A DNA stretch of 64,000 bases from Aggregatilineales bacterium (GCA_030834905.1 JAUQWZ010000057.1:1-64000); one strand, 5' to 3'. Shown: positions 16,652 through 26,392, numbered from the stretch's first letter. The notes: generated by a model from the letters alone, not told the origin. Translations and numbers: made by a program.

Positions 16652-18120
16652 AACAGCCGCGCTAAGCCCAGTTCGGGAATGCTGGGGATGCGCTCGTCGT
16701 ATAACCAGGCGTCGAAAAGATCGTCAAGCGCCTGCTCGCTGACTTCCTCAGCCACCGCGATAAAATCCGCCGTTCGCACGCTGCGGTCACGATAGCGTTC
16801 ATAGTAGACGCGCAGAATCTCGAAGAACGTTTCATCCCCTACGGCGAGGCGCAGGGCGTGCAGCGTCAGCGCGCCGCGATAGTAGATTCCAGAGTTGAAT
16901 ATGCGGTCGGGCGGGGGCGTGCCGGGCGGCGAAATGCCCGCCATCAGTTCTGCCAGTCGGTCGCCGCGCGCGCCGTCGGTGTAAAAGGCGTTGCCGCTGA
17001 CGAAAGTGTACATCTCGGACACGATCCCGTTCAGCGCTTCCGCGCCATACAGGTGCTCAAACCAGAGGAACGAGGCATAGGTCGCGAAGCCTTCGTTCAG
17101 CCAGATATCCGACCAATCGGCTAACGAGATGCTGTTTCCGAACCACTGGTGAGCCAATTCGTGGGCAATCGTCGAGAGGCTGACCGGGTCGCCCTGCAGG
17201 ACAGCGCGGACGATGTTGGTGCCAAACAGTGACAGCGTCTGCGTCTCCAGCGCGAAGCCGAGCGCGCCGTCGGTCACCACCGCGCCGTATTCGTCGAATG
17301 GATAGGGTCCAAATGTCTCAGCGAAATAATCGAGCATGTCAGCCTGTTCGGCAAAGGCGGCTGCCGCCAGATCGGCGTACTGCTCAGGGAAGTAGCTGCG
17401 GATCGGCACGCCGCTGACGGTGTCATCGGTCACGATAGCAAACATGTCAATGTTGAGCGTGGCGAGATAGCTTGCCATTGGCTGGCGCATTTCCCAGACA
17501 TAAGTGATCGTATTCCCATCTTCGATGGTATCGGCGAGGACGCCGTTGGCGGCGACAACGTAAGGGGCTTCAACGGTGATGCGGAAGGTGTACGTGGCTT
17601 TGTCGTCGGGGTGGTCATTGACCGGATACCACGTCGCTGCCCCGGACGGCTCGCTGGCGACGTAGATCCGTCCCCGGCTGAAATTCCAGCCTATGCGCGC
17701 GCCAAGCGAAGCATCCATGACGCTGTTTGGCGCGCCGCTGTAATGCGTCTGGACGGTGAAGGCTGCGCCGTCCTCAATCGCCGTCGGGGGCGTGATCGTC
17801 AGTTCGCGCCCTTCGTGGCTGAAGGCGGCTGGCTGACCGTTCACTTCGATGGAGTCGATATCGAGATACAGGAAATCCAGATTGAAGCTGCTCAGGGCGT
17901 GGGTGGCTTCGGCGTCCATGGTGGTCGAGCCAACCACGCGGTTGGTGTCCATATCCACCGTCAGATCAATCGTGTAATGCAGGGCATCATAGCCGCCGTT
18001 GCCGAGCAGCGGATAGAAGCTGTCGCCGATGCCATCGGCACCCGGTCGGGGCGTATCCTGCGCCAGAACCAGACCGGAAATCGAGAGGCATACCAGTATC
18101 ATCAGCAGCCATCGCGCCAT
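16648..18120 (-). CDS. Secreted M1-family zinc metallopeptidase
   Basis: A 490-residue exported aminopeptidase-type enzyme from the ATG at 18120 (AAGGAA 11 bases upstream). Residues 1-20 (ARWLLMILVCLSISGLVLAQ) form a signal peptide. The zinc site is HELAH (about 320-324) with the second glutamate in LNEGFATYASFLW, and the exopeptidase-like motif is GALGFALETQ. The C-terminal portion is the helical M1 region, without the long ERAP-type domain. It should trim peptides at the cell surface. Longer upstream frames lack family similarity and were not used. Confidence 0.88.
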   Translation of the reverse strand: MARWLLMILVCLSISGLVLAQDTPRPGADGIGDSFYPLLGNGGYDALHYTIDLTVDMDTNRVVGSTTMDAEATHALSSFNLDFLYLDIDSIEVNGQPAAFSHEGRELTITPPTAIEDGAAFTVQTHYSGAPNSVMDASLGARIGWNFSRGRIYVASEPSGAATWYPVNDHPDDKATYTFRITVEAPYVVAANGVLADTIEDGNTITYVWEMRQPMASYLATLNIDMFAIVTDDTVSGVPIRSYFPEQYADLAAAAFAEQADMLDYFAETFGPYPFDEYGAVVTDGALGFALETQTLSLFGTNIVRAVLQGDPVSLSTIAHELAHQWFGNSISLADWSDIWLNEGFATYASFLWFEHLYGAEALNGIVSEMYTFVSGNAFYTDGARGDRLAELMAGISPPGTPPPDRIFNSGIYYRGALTLHALRLAVGDETFFEILRVYYERYRDRSVRTADFIAVAEEVSEQALDDLFDAWLYDERIPSIPELGLARLF

Positions 18121-18191
18121 TATCCACACGTTCCTTGTGTACGCAGACTCTACGCGCTGACCCGCGCTGGCGTTCAGAATGAAGCCTGAGA

Positions 18192-18692
18192 TCAGCATTT
18201 GCCGCTGTTCAGATGCGCCTGCAGCGCCGCTTCGCGCTCGCGCCAGTCGGGCATGTGATGGCTCATCAGCGCCTTGAACTGTTTGCTGTGATTGAAGATC
18301 AGCAGGTGAATCAGTTCGTGGCAGATGATATATTCGGCAAGCGGACGCGGGACGCGGCACAGGGCGCTGTTGAGAGTGATGTTGCCCCGGCTGGAACACG
18401 ATCCCCATTTGCGGTACATATCCCGAATCTGCACCCGCCCCGGCTGAACGCCAATCCGCGCCGACCATTCGACTACCATCGCCCGAAGGTCATTCTCCGA
18501 GACGATTTCTGGCTGGGGAACGGGCGAACCGAGCTTGCGCAGCCCTTCTTCGACGAAAGCGCGTACCTGCGGGCTGTCGGGGTTGAGCCATTTGGGGATG
18601 AATACGACCAGTCCAACCGGCGTGCGCTTCATCACGAGGCTGCGGCGGTGCTGCTGGTGGAAGCGAATGTTTGAAAATTGATCAGTGTGCAT
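18192..18692 (-). CDS. YgjP/DUF45-type metal-dependent hydrolase
   Basis: A 166-residue putative zinc hydrolase. KWGSCSSRGNITLN, the HELIHLLIFNHSKQF zinc motif (HExxH plus third His) and MPDW are diagnostic of the YgjP-like family, often beside restriction or repair genes. Its role is unknown; a peptidase role is inferred. The start could be here or at ATG 18632, and neither has a ribosome site. The first codons overlap the divergent histidine kinase promoter. Confidence 0.8.
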   Translation of the reverse strand: MHTDQFSNIRFHQQHRRSLVMKRTPVGLVVFIPKWLNPDSPQVRAFVEEGLRKLGSPVPQPEIVSENDLRAMVVEWSARIGVQPGRVQIRDMYRKWGSCSSRGNITLNSALCRVPRPLAEYIICHELIHLLIFNHSKQFKALMSHHMPDWREREAALQAHLNSGKC

Positions 18693-18702
18693 GGAATGGA
18701 AT

Positions 18703-18708
18703 TATAAT
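18703..18708 (+). promoter_or_regulatory. -10 TATAAT placed for a leaderless histidine kinase mRNA
   Basis: A perfect TATAAT ends six bases before the ATG at 18715, so transcription should start at or next to that ATG. A weak TTGATC at 18678-18683 lies 19 bases upstream. No Shine-Dalgarno is present, which agrees with a leaderless transcript. Confidence 0.5.
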
Positions 18709-18714
18709 CGCACT

Positions 18715-19863
18715 ATGAACAATACTGAACTGCTGCAAAAACGAAATCGCGAGCTTTCGATTATCAACGCGATTGCCGAGGCGCTCAACCGCGAGGTCGA
18801 TCTGTTTCGCGCGCTGAACACCGCCCTCGCCAAAATGACCGAGCTGTTCAACCTGCATACGGCGTGGGTCTGGTTGCAGCGTGAGGACACGGGCGCGACC
18901 TATCTGGCGGCGGCGCTCAATCTGCCACCGGCGCTGACGCCGAGCCGTATGGAGGGCACCTGCTTCTGCCTCGATACCTACCGGCTGGGTGAAATGGAAG
19001 GCGCGTCGAACGTCAGCATCATCACCTGCTCGCGGCTGAAGAACCTGGTGGATGGCACGCGGGGGCTGCGTTTCCATGTCAGCGTGCCCTTGTTCCACCA
19101 TGACCGTAAAGTCGGGGTGCTCAACCTCGCCAGCACCGACTGGCGCGAGATGACCGACGACGAACTGCGGCTGCTGAACACGATTGGCGACATGCTGAGC
19201 ATCGCGATTGAGCGCGCGCAGTTGTTCGTCCAGAGCGTGCAGGTGGGCGCGGTTGAGGAGCGCAACCGTCTGGCGCGCGAAATTCACGATACGCTGGCGC
19301 AGTCGCTGGCGGGGATCACGCTTCAGCTTGAAACGGCAGACGCGCTGCTGGACGCCCAACCGGAAAGCGCGCGGCAGGCGCTGCAAAAGGCGCTGTCGCT
19401 GTCGCGGGCAAGCCTGGAAGACGCCCGCAGTTCGGTCATGGATTTGCGCGCCGCGCCGCTGGAGAAGCGCACGCTTGCCGAAGCGCTGGAAGCGCTGGTC
19501 AGCCAGCGGGCGGCTGAGATGAACCTGAAAGCGCGTTTTGAAGCGGTGGGCGGCGACCAGCCGCTGCCGGTTCGGATCGAAGCGGCGGTTTACCGGATGG
19601 TACAGGAAGCGCTGACCAACGTCGTGCGCCATTCCGACGCCGAACACCTGACAGTGCGCTACACTGCCACGCCGGAGCAGGTATCGCTGCTCATCGAGGA
19701 CGACGGCAAAGGCTTCAACACCGACGAGATCCCCAAAGGGCGGTTTGGCTTGGTCGGCATGAACGAACGTGCCCGCCTGCTCGGCGGCTGTTTGCGGGTG
19801 GACAGCCAGCCCGGCGGCGGCACAGTACTGGAAATAGACATTCCTTTGGAGACATTGACGTGA
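18715..19863 (+). CDS. Sensor histidine kinase, GAF plus HisKA_3 (NarX-like)
   Basis: A cytoplasmic kinase of 382 residues, no membrane helices. A GAF domain (about 10-165) carries several Cys (TCFCLD, TCSRL) that may hold a ligand or redox centre. HisKA_3 follows with the phosphoacceptor in RLAREIHDTLAQSLAG, then HATPase_c with QEALTNVVRHS, EDDGKGF and GLVGMNERARLLGG. It should phosphorylate the response regulator encoded next, with which it overlaps by GTGA. An ATG 30 bases upstream is possible, but the TATAAT position favours this start. Confidence 0.9.
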   Translation: MNNTELLQKRNRELSIINAIAEALNREVDLFRALNTALAKMTELFNLHTAWVWLQREDTGATYLAAALNLPPALTPSRMEGTCFCLDTYRLGEMEGASNVSIITCSRLKNLVDGTRGLRFHVSVPLFHHDRKVGVLNLASTDWREMTDDELRLLNTIGDMLSIAIERAQLFVQSVQVGAVEERNRLAREIHDTLAQSLAGITLQLETADALLDAQPESARQALQKALSLSRASLEDARSSVMDLRAAPLEKRTLAEALEALVSQRAAEMNLKARFEAVGGDQPLPVRIEAAVYRMVQEALTNVVRHSDAEHLTVRYTATPEQVSLLIEDDGKGFNTDEIPKGRFGLVGMNERARLLGGCLRVDSQPGGGTVLEIDIPLETLT

Positions 19864-20495
19864 ATAACCTGATTCGCATCCTCATTGCCGATGACCATCC
19901 GGTCGTGCGCGATGGGCTGTCGGCGATTCTGAGCACGCAGCCCGATTTTAACGTAGTTGGCATGGCGGCAGATGGGCTGGACGTGGTGCAGCAAACGGCG
20001 GAGCTTCGCCCGGATGTGCTGCTGCTTGATCTGGAAATGCCGCATGTGGACGGAGTCGAAGCGCTCAAACGCCTGCGCGAAATGGGGGTGGAGGTGCGCA
20101 CCATCATCTTCACGGCGTTCGATACAGACGAGCGCATCCTCAACGCGGTGCGGGCGGGGGCGCAGGGCTATCTGCTCAAGGGCGCGCCGCGCGAGGAGTT
20201 GTTCAACGCTATCCGCGTGGTTCAGGGCGGCGGTTCGCTGCTTCAGCCGATTGTCACCAACAAGCTGCTGCGGCAGATCAGCCAGGACAACCAGCCGGAT
20301 GCGCTGTCACCGCGCGAGCGCGAAGTGCTGCAATTGATGGCGCGAGGGCTGCAAAACAAGGAGATCGCCGCCGAACTGTTCATCAGCGAGCGAACGGCGA
20401 AGTTTCACGTCAGCGCGATATTGAGCAAGCTCGGCGCTGGCAACCGCACCGAGGCGGTGACGATTGCCCTCCAGCAGCGGCTGGTGGAGGGATAG
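19860..20495 (+). CDS. NarL-family response regulator
   Basis: A 211-residue regulator with a complete receiver: acidic pair ADD (10-12), phosphoacceptor Asp in LLLDLEMP, Thr in IIFTAFD and Lys in GYLLKG. The C-terminal LuxR HTH is LSPREREVLQLMARGLQNKEIAAELFISERTAKFHV. The GTG start overlaps the kinase stop by four bases, so the two form a co-translated two-component pair. Compared with the regulator at 421, all receiver residues are conserved. Confidence 0.93.
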   Translation: MNNLIRILIADDHPVVRDGLSAILSTQPDFNVVGMAADGLDVVQQTAELRPDVLLLDLEMPHVDGVEALKRLREMGVEVRTIIFTAFDTDERILNAVRAGAQGYLLKGAPREELFNAIRVVQGGGSLLQPIVTNKLLRQISQDNQPDALSPREREVLQLMARGLQNKEIAAELFISERTAKFHVSAILSKLGAGNRTEAVTIALQQRLVEG

Positions 20496-20744
20496 AAGCA
20501 GCAAAAGAAGTACTGAGTTGAAAGTAAAAAGTTGAAAGTCTAAAGTTTGGGCGTTCAGATGAACGTCTGTCCGCACTGGCGGCGCAGGTGAAGCAGATCG
20601 CCCCATTCCCGCCTTATCATGCTGTCCTCGCTGCTTCCTGTACGGATGTACAGGCAGAGTCTGTCCGCGCGCCCAATACGAGTTTTGCCAGCATAAACGA
20701 TAATAAGGCGCAGTTGTTAAAGGGGATCGCGGAGACTATCAATC

Positions 20745-21479
20745 ATGCAGACTTCACGGGTGGCATTGATTACCGGCGCAAGCAAGGGGCTGGGCGCTTT
20801 TCTAGCTGACTTTCTGGCGGTGCAGGGCTATGACCTGATCGTGACCGCGCGCGGGGCGGCGGCGCTGGCGACGACGGCGGATAAGCTCGCCAGTTACGGC
20901 GGGAAAGTGATGTCGATTCCGGGCGACGTTGCCGACGCCGGACACCGGCGGGCGCTTGTGGCGGCGGCTGAAGCGCAGGGCGGGCTGAATCTGCTCATTA
21001 ACAACGCCTCGATTTTAGGCGCGACGCCGCTGCCCGCGATAACCGACTACCCGCTGGATGAACTGCGGCAGGTCTTTGATGTCAACGTTTTCGCGCCGAT
21101 TGCGCTCACTCGCGACGCGCTGGCGCTGCTCAAGACGCGCGGCGGGATGGTGGTCAACCTGAGCAGCGACGCGGCGGTAGGTGGCTATCCCGGTTGGGGC
21201 GGCTATGGTGCCAGCAAGGCGGCGCTCGATCTCATCTCAAAGACGATGGCGGAAGAACTGCTCGATCAGGGCATCAGCGTGGTTGCGGTTGATCCGGGCG
21301 ATCTGCGCACCGACTTGCAGCAGGCGGCATTCCCCGGAGAGGATATTTCTGACCGTCCGCTGCCGGATGTGACGCTGCCGTTCTGGGCGTGGCTGTTGGG
21401 ACAGGATCGCATGGCGGTCAGCGGCGGGCGCTATCTGGCGCAGGCAGAACACTGGGAGGCAGCCCGTGAAACGGTCTGA
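20745..21479 (+). CDS. Short-chain dehydrogenase/reductase
   Basis: A 244-residue NAD(P)-dependent oxidoreductase. Cofactor motif TGASKGLG (10-17), LLINNAS (Ser in place of the usual Gly), the catalytic Ser in VVNLSSDA and YGASK are present, and VDPGDLRTD resembles the PG-motif. The substrate is unknown. GGAG lies 11 bases before the ATG. It overlaps the QueA-family gene by 14 bases, so the two are probably co-transcribed. Confidence 0.9.
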   Translation: MQTSRVALITGASKGLGAFLADFLAVQGYDLIVTARGAAALATTADKLASYGGKVMSIPGDVADAGHRRALVAAAEAQGGLNLLINNASILGATPLPAITDYPLDELRQVFDVNVFAPIALTRDALALLKTRGGMVVNLSSDAAVGGYPGWGGYGASKAALDLISKTMAEELLDQGISVVAVDPGDLRTDLQQAAFPGEDISDRPLPDVTLPFWAWLLGQDRMAVSGGRYLAQAEHWEAARETV

Positions 21480-22548
21480 TCTCATCTACTCGCGACCGCC
21501 GGAATTGGCTGCGACGCTGCCCGCCGAGGCGCGCGGTGTATCTCGCGATGAAGGGCGGCTAATGGTGAGCGATGAACACGGACATTCGCACCGGCGCTTC
21601 CGCGATCTGCCCGATCTGCTAAACGCGGGTGACGTACTGGTGGTCAACGACAGCGCCACCCTTCCGGCAAGCCTGCCCGCGTCCGGCGCGATAGGCGACT
21701 TCATCGTCAACCTGTGTACCAACTACGGGCAGGGCTTGTGGCTGGTCGAGCCGCGCTGGAGCAGCGCCCAACCCGGACCGCTGCCGCTGGCGGAGGGGGC
21801 GATCATTCAGGCTGCCGGGGTGAAGACTCGGCTGCTGCACACCTTTCCCGATCTGCCGCGCCTGTGGTTTGTCCAGTTTGCCGATGCCGTCAAGCTCCAG
21901 CAGGCAGTGGTAGACTTCGGTCAGCCGATCCGCTACGAGTATGTCCAGCAGGCGTTCCCGCTGTCGGTCTACCAGACGGTGTTTTCGCGCGTGCCAGGCA
22001 GCGCCGAAATGCCGTCGGCGGCATATCCGTTCACCGACGATCTGGTGACACGCCTGCGGCACAAAGGCGTCGAAATCGCCAGCCTGACGCTGCATACGGG
22101 CGTATCCAGTCTTGAGGTGGAAACCGACGTGATCGAAGCCCACCCGCTTTATCCTGAGCCGTTCGTCGTGCCGCGCGCTGCTGCCGACGCCGTGAATATC
22201 GCTCGCGCCGAGGGGCGGCGGGTGATTGCTGTCGGCACGACGGTAGTGCGTGCTCTGGAAACCGCCTGGGATGGGCACTACGTCCGACCTCGCGGCGGCT
22301 TTACGCGGGTATACGTTCACCCGCAGCGCGGCGCGTTTGTGGCTGATGGGCTGATTACCGGGCTGCACGATCCGGTGACGAGCCATCTGGCGATGCTCTA
22401 CGCTCTGGCGGGGCAGGACATCATCCGTTCAGCGTATGCCGAAGCGGCGCGTCAGCGCTACCTCTGGCATGAGTTTGGCGACAGCCACCTGATCCTGGGC
22501 TGCGCCGCCTGCCGAACCCGCGAACGGCTGGCGCTGCTGGCGGCTTGA
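21466..22548 (+). CDS. queA: QueA-family S-adenosylmethionine:tRNA ribosyltransferase-isomerase
   Basis: A 360-residue protein of the QueA family, which transfers and rearranges the ribosyl part of SAM onto preQ1-tRNA to give epoxyqueuosine. Family segments are VLVVNDSATLPASL, TLHTGVSSLEVE, GRRVIAVGTTVVRALET, GFTRVYVHP and GLITGLHDPVTSHLAMLYALAG. The N-terminal part is less typical (usual motif RPxxxRDxSRL reads ARGVSRDEGRL), so this may be a divergent paralogue acting on another substrate. No other queuosine gene is adjacent. Confidence 0.8.
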   Translation: MKRSDLIYSRPPELAATLPAEARGVSRDEGRLMVSDEHGHSHRRFRDLPDLLNAGDVLVVNDSATLPASLPASGAIGDFIVNLCTNYGQGLWLVEPRWSSAQPGPLPLAEGAIIQAAGVKTRLLHTFPDLPRLWFVQFADAVKLQQAVVDFGQPIRYEYVQQAFPLSVYQTVFSRVPGSAEMPSAAYPFTDDLVTRLRHKGVEIASLTLHTGVSSLEVETDVIEAHPLYPEPFVVPRAAADAVNIARAEGRRVIAVGTTVVRALETAWDGHYVRPRGGFTRVYVHPQRGAFVADGLITGLHDPVTSHLAMLYALAGQDIIRSAYAEAARQRYLWHEFGDSHLILGCAACRTRERLALLAA

Positions 22549-22593
22549 CTCTGACACATTCGCCACAGCAAACCACATATAGAATTAGAAATT

Positions 22594-22623
22594 AACAGGG
22601 GTACAATGACAGTACCCCTGTTT
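22594..22623. terminator. Strong hairpin terminator after queA
   Basis: AACAGGGGTAC (22594-22604) and GTACCCCTGTT (22612-22622) form a perfect 11-bp stem with a 7-base loop AATGACA, then TT. It lies 46 bases after the queA stop. The A-tract/T-tract on both sides allows it to work in both directions. Confidence 0.65.
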
Positions 22624-22703
22624 AGACTGGGGGAATCTTCGCCCTTGTGAACCCTTACGAACCCTTAAAATGCTGTAGCTGCCATTAATTACTGAAATGA
22701 CCC

Positions 22704-22734
22704 TTGCTTTATACCGTGGGTATCATTGTATAAT
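22704..22734 (+). promoter_or_regulatory. Promoter of the ABC exporter operon
   Basis: A perfect TATAAT (22729-22734) lies 19 bases after TTGCTT (22704-22709), giving a start near 22741, about 35 bases before the GTG at 22776. Confidence 0.5.
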
Positions 22735-22775
22735 GCTGCGGCGTCCATCAGGCGCGAAGGGCTGGAGGAGTAACG

Positions 22776-24566
22776 GTGTCAAACACGGACGAAAAGAAAC
22801 CAATTTCGGAGCGACTGCGCGGCTTGTGGCACATGCTGTCGGGCTATCGCCTGCTGTACGTCGGCGCGCTGATCGCGGTCGCCTTCGCGGCAGTGGCGAA
22901 GACGTCGTCTTTTCTGGTGCTGCGCTACATGATTGATGAAGTGCTGCTGCGCGACGAAATTGGGCGGGCGGTGCTGCTGATCGCGCTGTCGTTTATCGGG
23001 CTGGCGCTGATCGAAGGCTTCTTCACCTTCCTGGGTGGACGGCTTACAGCGCGGACAGCCGAAGGCATCACCCGGCAGCTTCGCGACCAGCTTTTCGATC
23101 ACCTTCAGCGGCTGTCGTTCAGCTTCCACAGCAAAGCGCAGACCGGCGATCTGATTCAGCGCGTTACGTCGGACGTGGCGGCTATTCAGCGCTTTTTTGG
23201 CGAGCAGGTTATTGAACTGGGGCGGATTTTGCTGCTGTTCGGCATAAACTTCACCGCGCTGCTGCTGCTGAACGTCGAACTGGCGCTGGTTTCAGTGATT
23301 ATCGTGCCAGTGCTTTCAATCGTGTCGTTCTTCTTCTTTAGGAAGATTTCGCAGCTCTACGAGCAGTATCAGGAGCAGGACGCGCGGCTTTCGACGGTCT
23401 TACAGGAAAACCTCTCTGGCGTGCGCGTGGTCAAAGCGTTCGCGCGCCAGGATTATGAGCAGGATAAATTCGAGCGCGAGAACCATTCGCTGTTCGTTCG
23501 CGGACGCGATTTGCTCAAGCTGCACGCCTACTACTGGCCCGTCACCGATATCGTGGCAAATTTGCAGATTATCGCCGGCTTCGGAGTCGGCGCGCTGATG
23601 GTCATCAACGGAACGATAACGGTGGGAACCTATCTCGCCTATGCGGGAATGATCATGTGGATTATCCACCCGATGCGCGGTTTGGGACGCTTGATCGTCC
23701 AGGCATCGACGGGACTAGTGTCTTACCAGCGTATCCTGAACATCCTGGGCGAGCCGCAGGAATCGCTGACCGAGGGCAGTGTTGAGCCGCAGGGTGACGT
23801 TCGCGGCGAATTGGTATTCGACCATGCCGGTTTTGAATATGAGGAAGGGCAGGAAGTCCTGCACGACATCAGCTTCCGGGTGAAGCCAGGACAGGTCATT
23901 GCGCTGCTCGGTTCGACTGGCAGCGGCAAGACCACGCTGATGAACCTGCTGCCCCGGTTCTTCGACTATACCAGCGGCAGGATCACGCTCGACGGAATCG
24001 ATCTGAAAGCCTACCCGCGCAAGTATCTGCGCCGTCAGATCGGTATTGTAGAGCAGGAGCCGTTCCTGTTCTCGCGCAGCATCCGTGAAAACATCAGCTA
24101 TGGTGTCGGGCGCGATGTGAGCGAGGACGAGGTCATTGAAGCGGCGCAGGCGGCGGCTATCCACGACGTCATCGAAACGTTCCCGGAAGGGTACAAGACG
24201 GTGGTTGGCGAGCGCGGCGTGACGCTTTCGGGCGGGCAGAAGCAGCGCGTGGCAGTGGCGCGAACGCTGCTGAAGAATCCGCGCATCCTGCTGCTGGACG
24301 ACGCCACCTCATCGGTGGATACCGAGACGGAAGCGGAGATTCGCCAGGCGCTGGATCGCCTGATGGAAGCGCGAACGACCTTCATCATCGCCCATCGCAT
24401 TCAGAGCGTGATGAACGCCGACCTGATACTGGTGCTGGATAAAGGTCGAATCGTGCAGCGGGGCACGCACGATACGCTGGTCAACCAGCCGGGCATTTAC
24501 CAGCAGATTTACGATTTACAGGCGCGAGTTGAACTTGAGCTTGAAAGGGAAATAGCCGGTGTCTGA
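22776..24566 (+). CDS. ABC exporter half-transporter, subunit A (degenerate ATPase site)
   Basis: A 596-residue protein with a six-helix membrane domain (about 15-315) and an ATPase domain: Walker A GSTGSGKTT (near 378), Q-loop IVEQEPFLFS, signature LSGGQKQRVAVART, Walker B ILLLDDATSSVD. The catalytic glutamate after Walker B is Asp, as in the inactive site of heterodimeric exporters such as TM287/288. GTG start with GGAGGAG upstream. It overlaps the partner gene by eight bases. Substrate is unknown, probably lipid or drug. Confidence 0.93.
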   Translation: MSNTDEKKPISERLRGLWHMLSGYRLLYVGALIAVAFAAVAKTSSFLVLRYMIDEVLLRDEIGRAVLLIALSFIGLALIEGFFTFLGGRLTARTAEGITRQLRDQLFDHLQRLSFSFHSKAQTGDLIQRVTSDVAAIQRFFGEQVIELGRILLLFGINFTALLLLNVELALVSVIIVPVLSIVSFFFFRKISQLYEQYQEQDARLSTVLQENLSGVRVVKAFARQDYEQDKFERENHSLFVRGRDLLKLHAYYWPVTDIVANLQIIAGFGVGALMVINGTITVGTYLAYAGMIMWIIHPMRGLGRLIVQASTGLVSYQRILNILGEPQESLTEGSVEPQGDVRGELVFDHAGFEYEEGQEVLHDISFRVKPGQVIALLGSTGSGKTTLMNLLPRFFDYTSGRITLDGIDLKAYPRKYLRRQIGIVEQEPFLFSRSIRENISYGVGRDVSEDEVIEAAQAAAIHDVIETFPEGYKTVVGERGVTLSGGQKQRVAVARTLLKNPRILLLDDATSSVDTETEAEIRQALDRLMEARTTFIIAHRIQSVMNADLILVLDKGRIVQRGTHDTLVNQPGIYQQIYDLQARVELELEREIAGV

Positions 24567-26379
24567 ACATTACGGCTTTGAAGAAGAGGAATTCCAAACC
24601 AGCTTTGATGGCGCGACTCTGCGTCGCATCATCAAGCTGGTTCGACCCTACTATAAGTGGATCGCTGGCTTCCTGATCGCGGTCGCGATCACGTCGTTCA
24701 TCGACTCCTACTTCACCTATCTCGGCAAGCGCATCATTGACGAAGGCATTATACCTGCCAACACTGAAGCACTCCGGCAGATTTTGCTGACGTTCGGCGC
24801 GGTCATGTTCGTACAGGCGGTGACGGTGTTTGCCTTCATCTACCTGACCGGTATCCTCGGACACCGGGTCAAGTATGACCTGCGAAAGACGATGTTCAGC
24901 CACCTGCAAAAGCTGTCGCTGTCCTATTACAGCAAAACGCCGGTGGGCTGGATCATGTCGCGCGTCACGTCGGACACCGAGCGCATCGCCGAACTGGTGA
25001 CGTGGGGAATGCTGGATATCGCCTGGGCGGTGCTGAACATCTGCACGTCGCTGATCTTCATGCTGACCATCAACTGGAAGCTGACGCTGGTGGTGGCTGC
25101 CATCATCCCGGTGCTGCTGGTGGTGGCGGTCTGGTTCAAGCAGCGCATCATCGTTGAGTACCGGCTGGTGCGCCGGGCGAACTCAAAGATCACCGGCGCG
25201 TACAACGAAAACATCACCGGCGTGCGGGTGGTCAAGGCATTGGGGCGCGAGCCGGAGAATCTGCGCGAGTTCGGCGTGCTGACGAGCGATTACTATCGTT
25301 CGGCGTTTCGCGCGGCGTGGCTTTCGGCGCTGTTTCTGCCCGTCGTCCAGATTATCAGCGCGTTCGCCGTTGGCGGCGTGCTGTACTTCGGCGCGGGACA
25401 GGTGAAGATCGGCGACATGACCATCGGCGGGATTCAGGCGTTCATCAGCTATATCACCTTCATCATGTGGCCGATTCAGGATATGGCGCGGGTGTACGCT
25501 TCGATGCAGCACGCCATCGCTTCGGCGGAGCGCGTGTTCTCGCTGGTGGACGCGGTGCCTGACGTGCAGGACAAAGCCGAAGCGGTCGATCCGGGCAGCG
25601 TGGGCGGCGACATCGTCTTTGAAGACGTTGAATTCGCCTATGAAGACGGCAAGGACGTGCTCAGGAAGTTCAACCTGACGGTGAGACATGGCGAGACTAT
25701 CGCGCTGGTGGGTCCCACCGGCGCGGGCAAATCGACCATCGTCAACCTGATCTGCCGCTTCTATGAGCCGACCGGGGGGCGCATCCTGATCAACGGGAAG
25801 GACTATACCGACCTGACGATGCACGCTATTCAGTCGCGCATCGGAATGGTGCTGCAAACGCCGCACCTGTTTTCGGGCACGATCCGCGAAAACCTGCGCT
25901 ACGGCAAGCTGGACGCGACCGACGAGAGCATCGAAGGCGCGGCGAAGCTGGCGGGCGCGCATGAGTTCATCTCGACGCTGCCGAAGGGCTACGACGAGGA
26001 AGTGGGCGAGGGCGGCAACCTGCTCTCGGTGGGTCAGAAGCAGTTGATCAGCCTGGCGCGCGCGGTGCTGGCACAGCCGGAAATCTTCATCATGGACGAG
26101 GCGACCAGTTCGGTGGACACGCTGACCGAAGCGCTGATCCAGAGGGGGATGGTGACGCTGATGCAGGGGCGTACCAGCTTTATCATCGCGCACCGCCTGA
26201 GCACCATCCGCAGCGCCGACCGCATCCTGGTGATTGAGGACGGCGGCGTCTCCGAGATGGGTACGCACGCCGAGCTTCTGCGCCAGCGCGGGCATTACTA
26301 CCGCCTGTACACGCAGCAGTTCCGCCGCGAAGCCTATGACCGCGAGGAACAACTGCTGGACGCGGAGATGGTGAGCTAG
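24559..26379 (+). CDS. ABC exporter half-transporter, subunit B
   Basis: A 606-residue partner of the preceding gene. Membrane domain about 25-320, then Walker A GPTGAGKST (near 384), VLQTPHLFS, signature LSVGQKQLISLARA (LSVGQ instead of LSGGQ), and a standard Walker B IFIMDEATSSVD with the catalytic Glu. Its odd signature would pair with the Asp-bearing Walker site of subunit A, so both defects fall in one composite ATP site, the expected pattern for heterodimers. GTG start, overlapping the previous stop. Confidence 0.93.
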   Translation: MSEHYGFEEEEFQTSFDGATLRRIIKLVRPYYKWIAGFLIAVAITSFIDSYFTYLGKRIIDEGIIPANTEALRQILLTFGAVMFVQAVTVFAFIYLTGILGHRVKYDLRKTMFSHLQKLSLSYYSKTPVGWIMSRVTSDTERIAELVTWGMLDIAWAVLNICTSLIFMLTINWKLTLVVAAIIPVLLVVAVWFKQRIIVEYRLVRRANSKITGAYNENITGVRVVKALGREPENLREFGVLTSDYYRSAFRAAWLSALFLPVVQIISAFAVGGVLYFGAGQVKIGDMTIGGIQAFISYITFIMWPIQDMARVYASMQHAIASAERVFSLVDAVPDVQDKAEAVDPGSVGGDIVFEDVEFAYEDGKDVLRKFNLTVRHGETIALVGPTGAGKSTIVNLICRFYEPTGGRILINGKDYTDLTMHAIQSRIGMVLQTPHLFSGTIRENLRYGKLDATDESIEGAAKLAGAHEFISTLPKGYDEEVGEGGNLLSVGQKQLISLARAVLAQPEIFIMDEATSSVDTLTEALIQRGMVTLMQGRTSFIIAHRLSTIRSADRILVIEDGGVSEMGTHAELLRQRGHYYRLYTQQFRREAYDREEQLLDAEMVS

Positions 26380-26392
26380 GATGTAGAGTGTA

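Noticed and set aside
20588..20809. Plus-strand frame before the SDR gene
   Set aside because: Overlaps the SDR start and has no support; the segment is probably promoter and leader.
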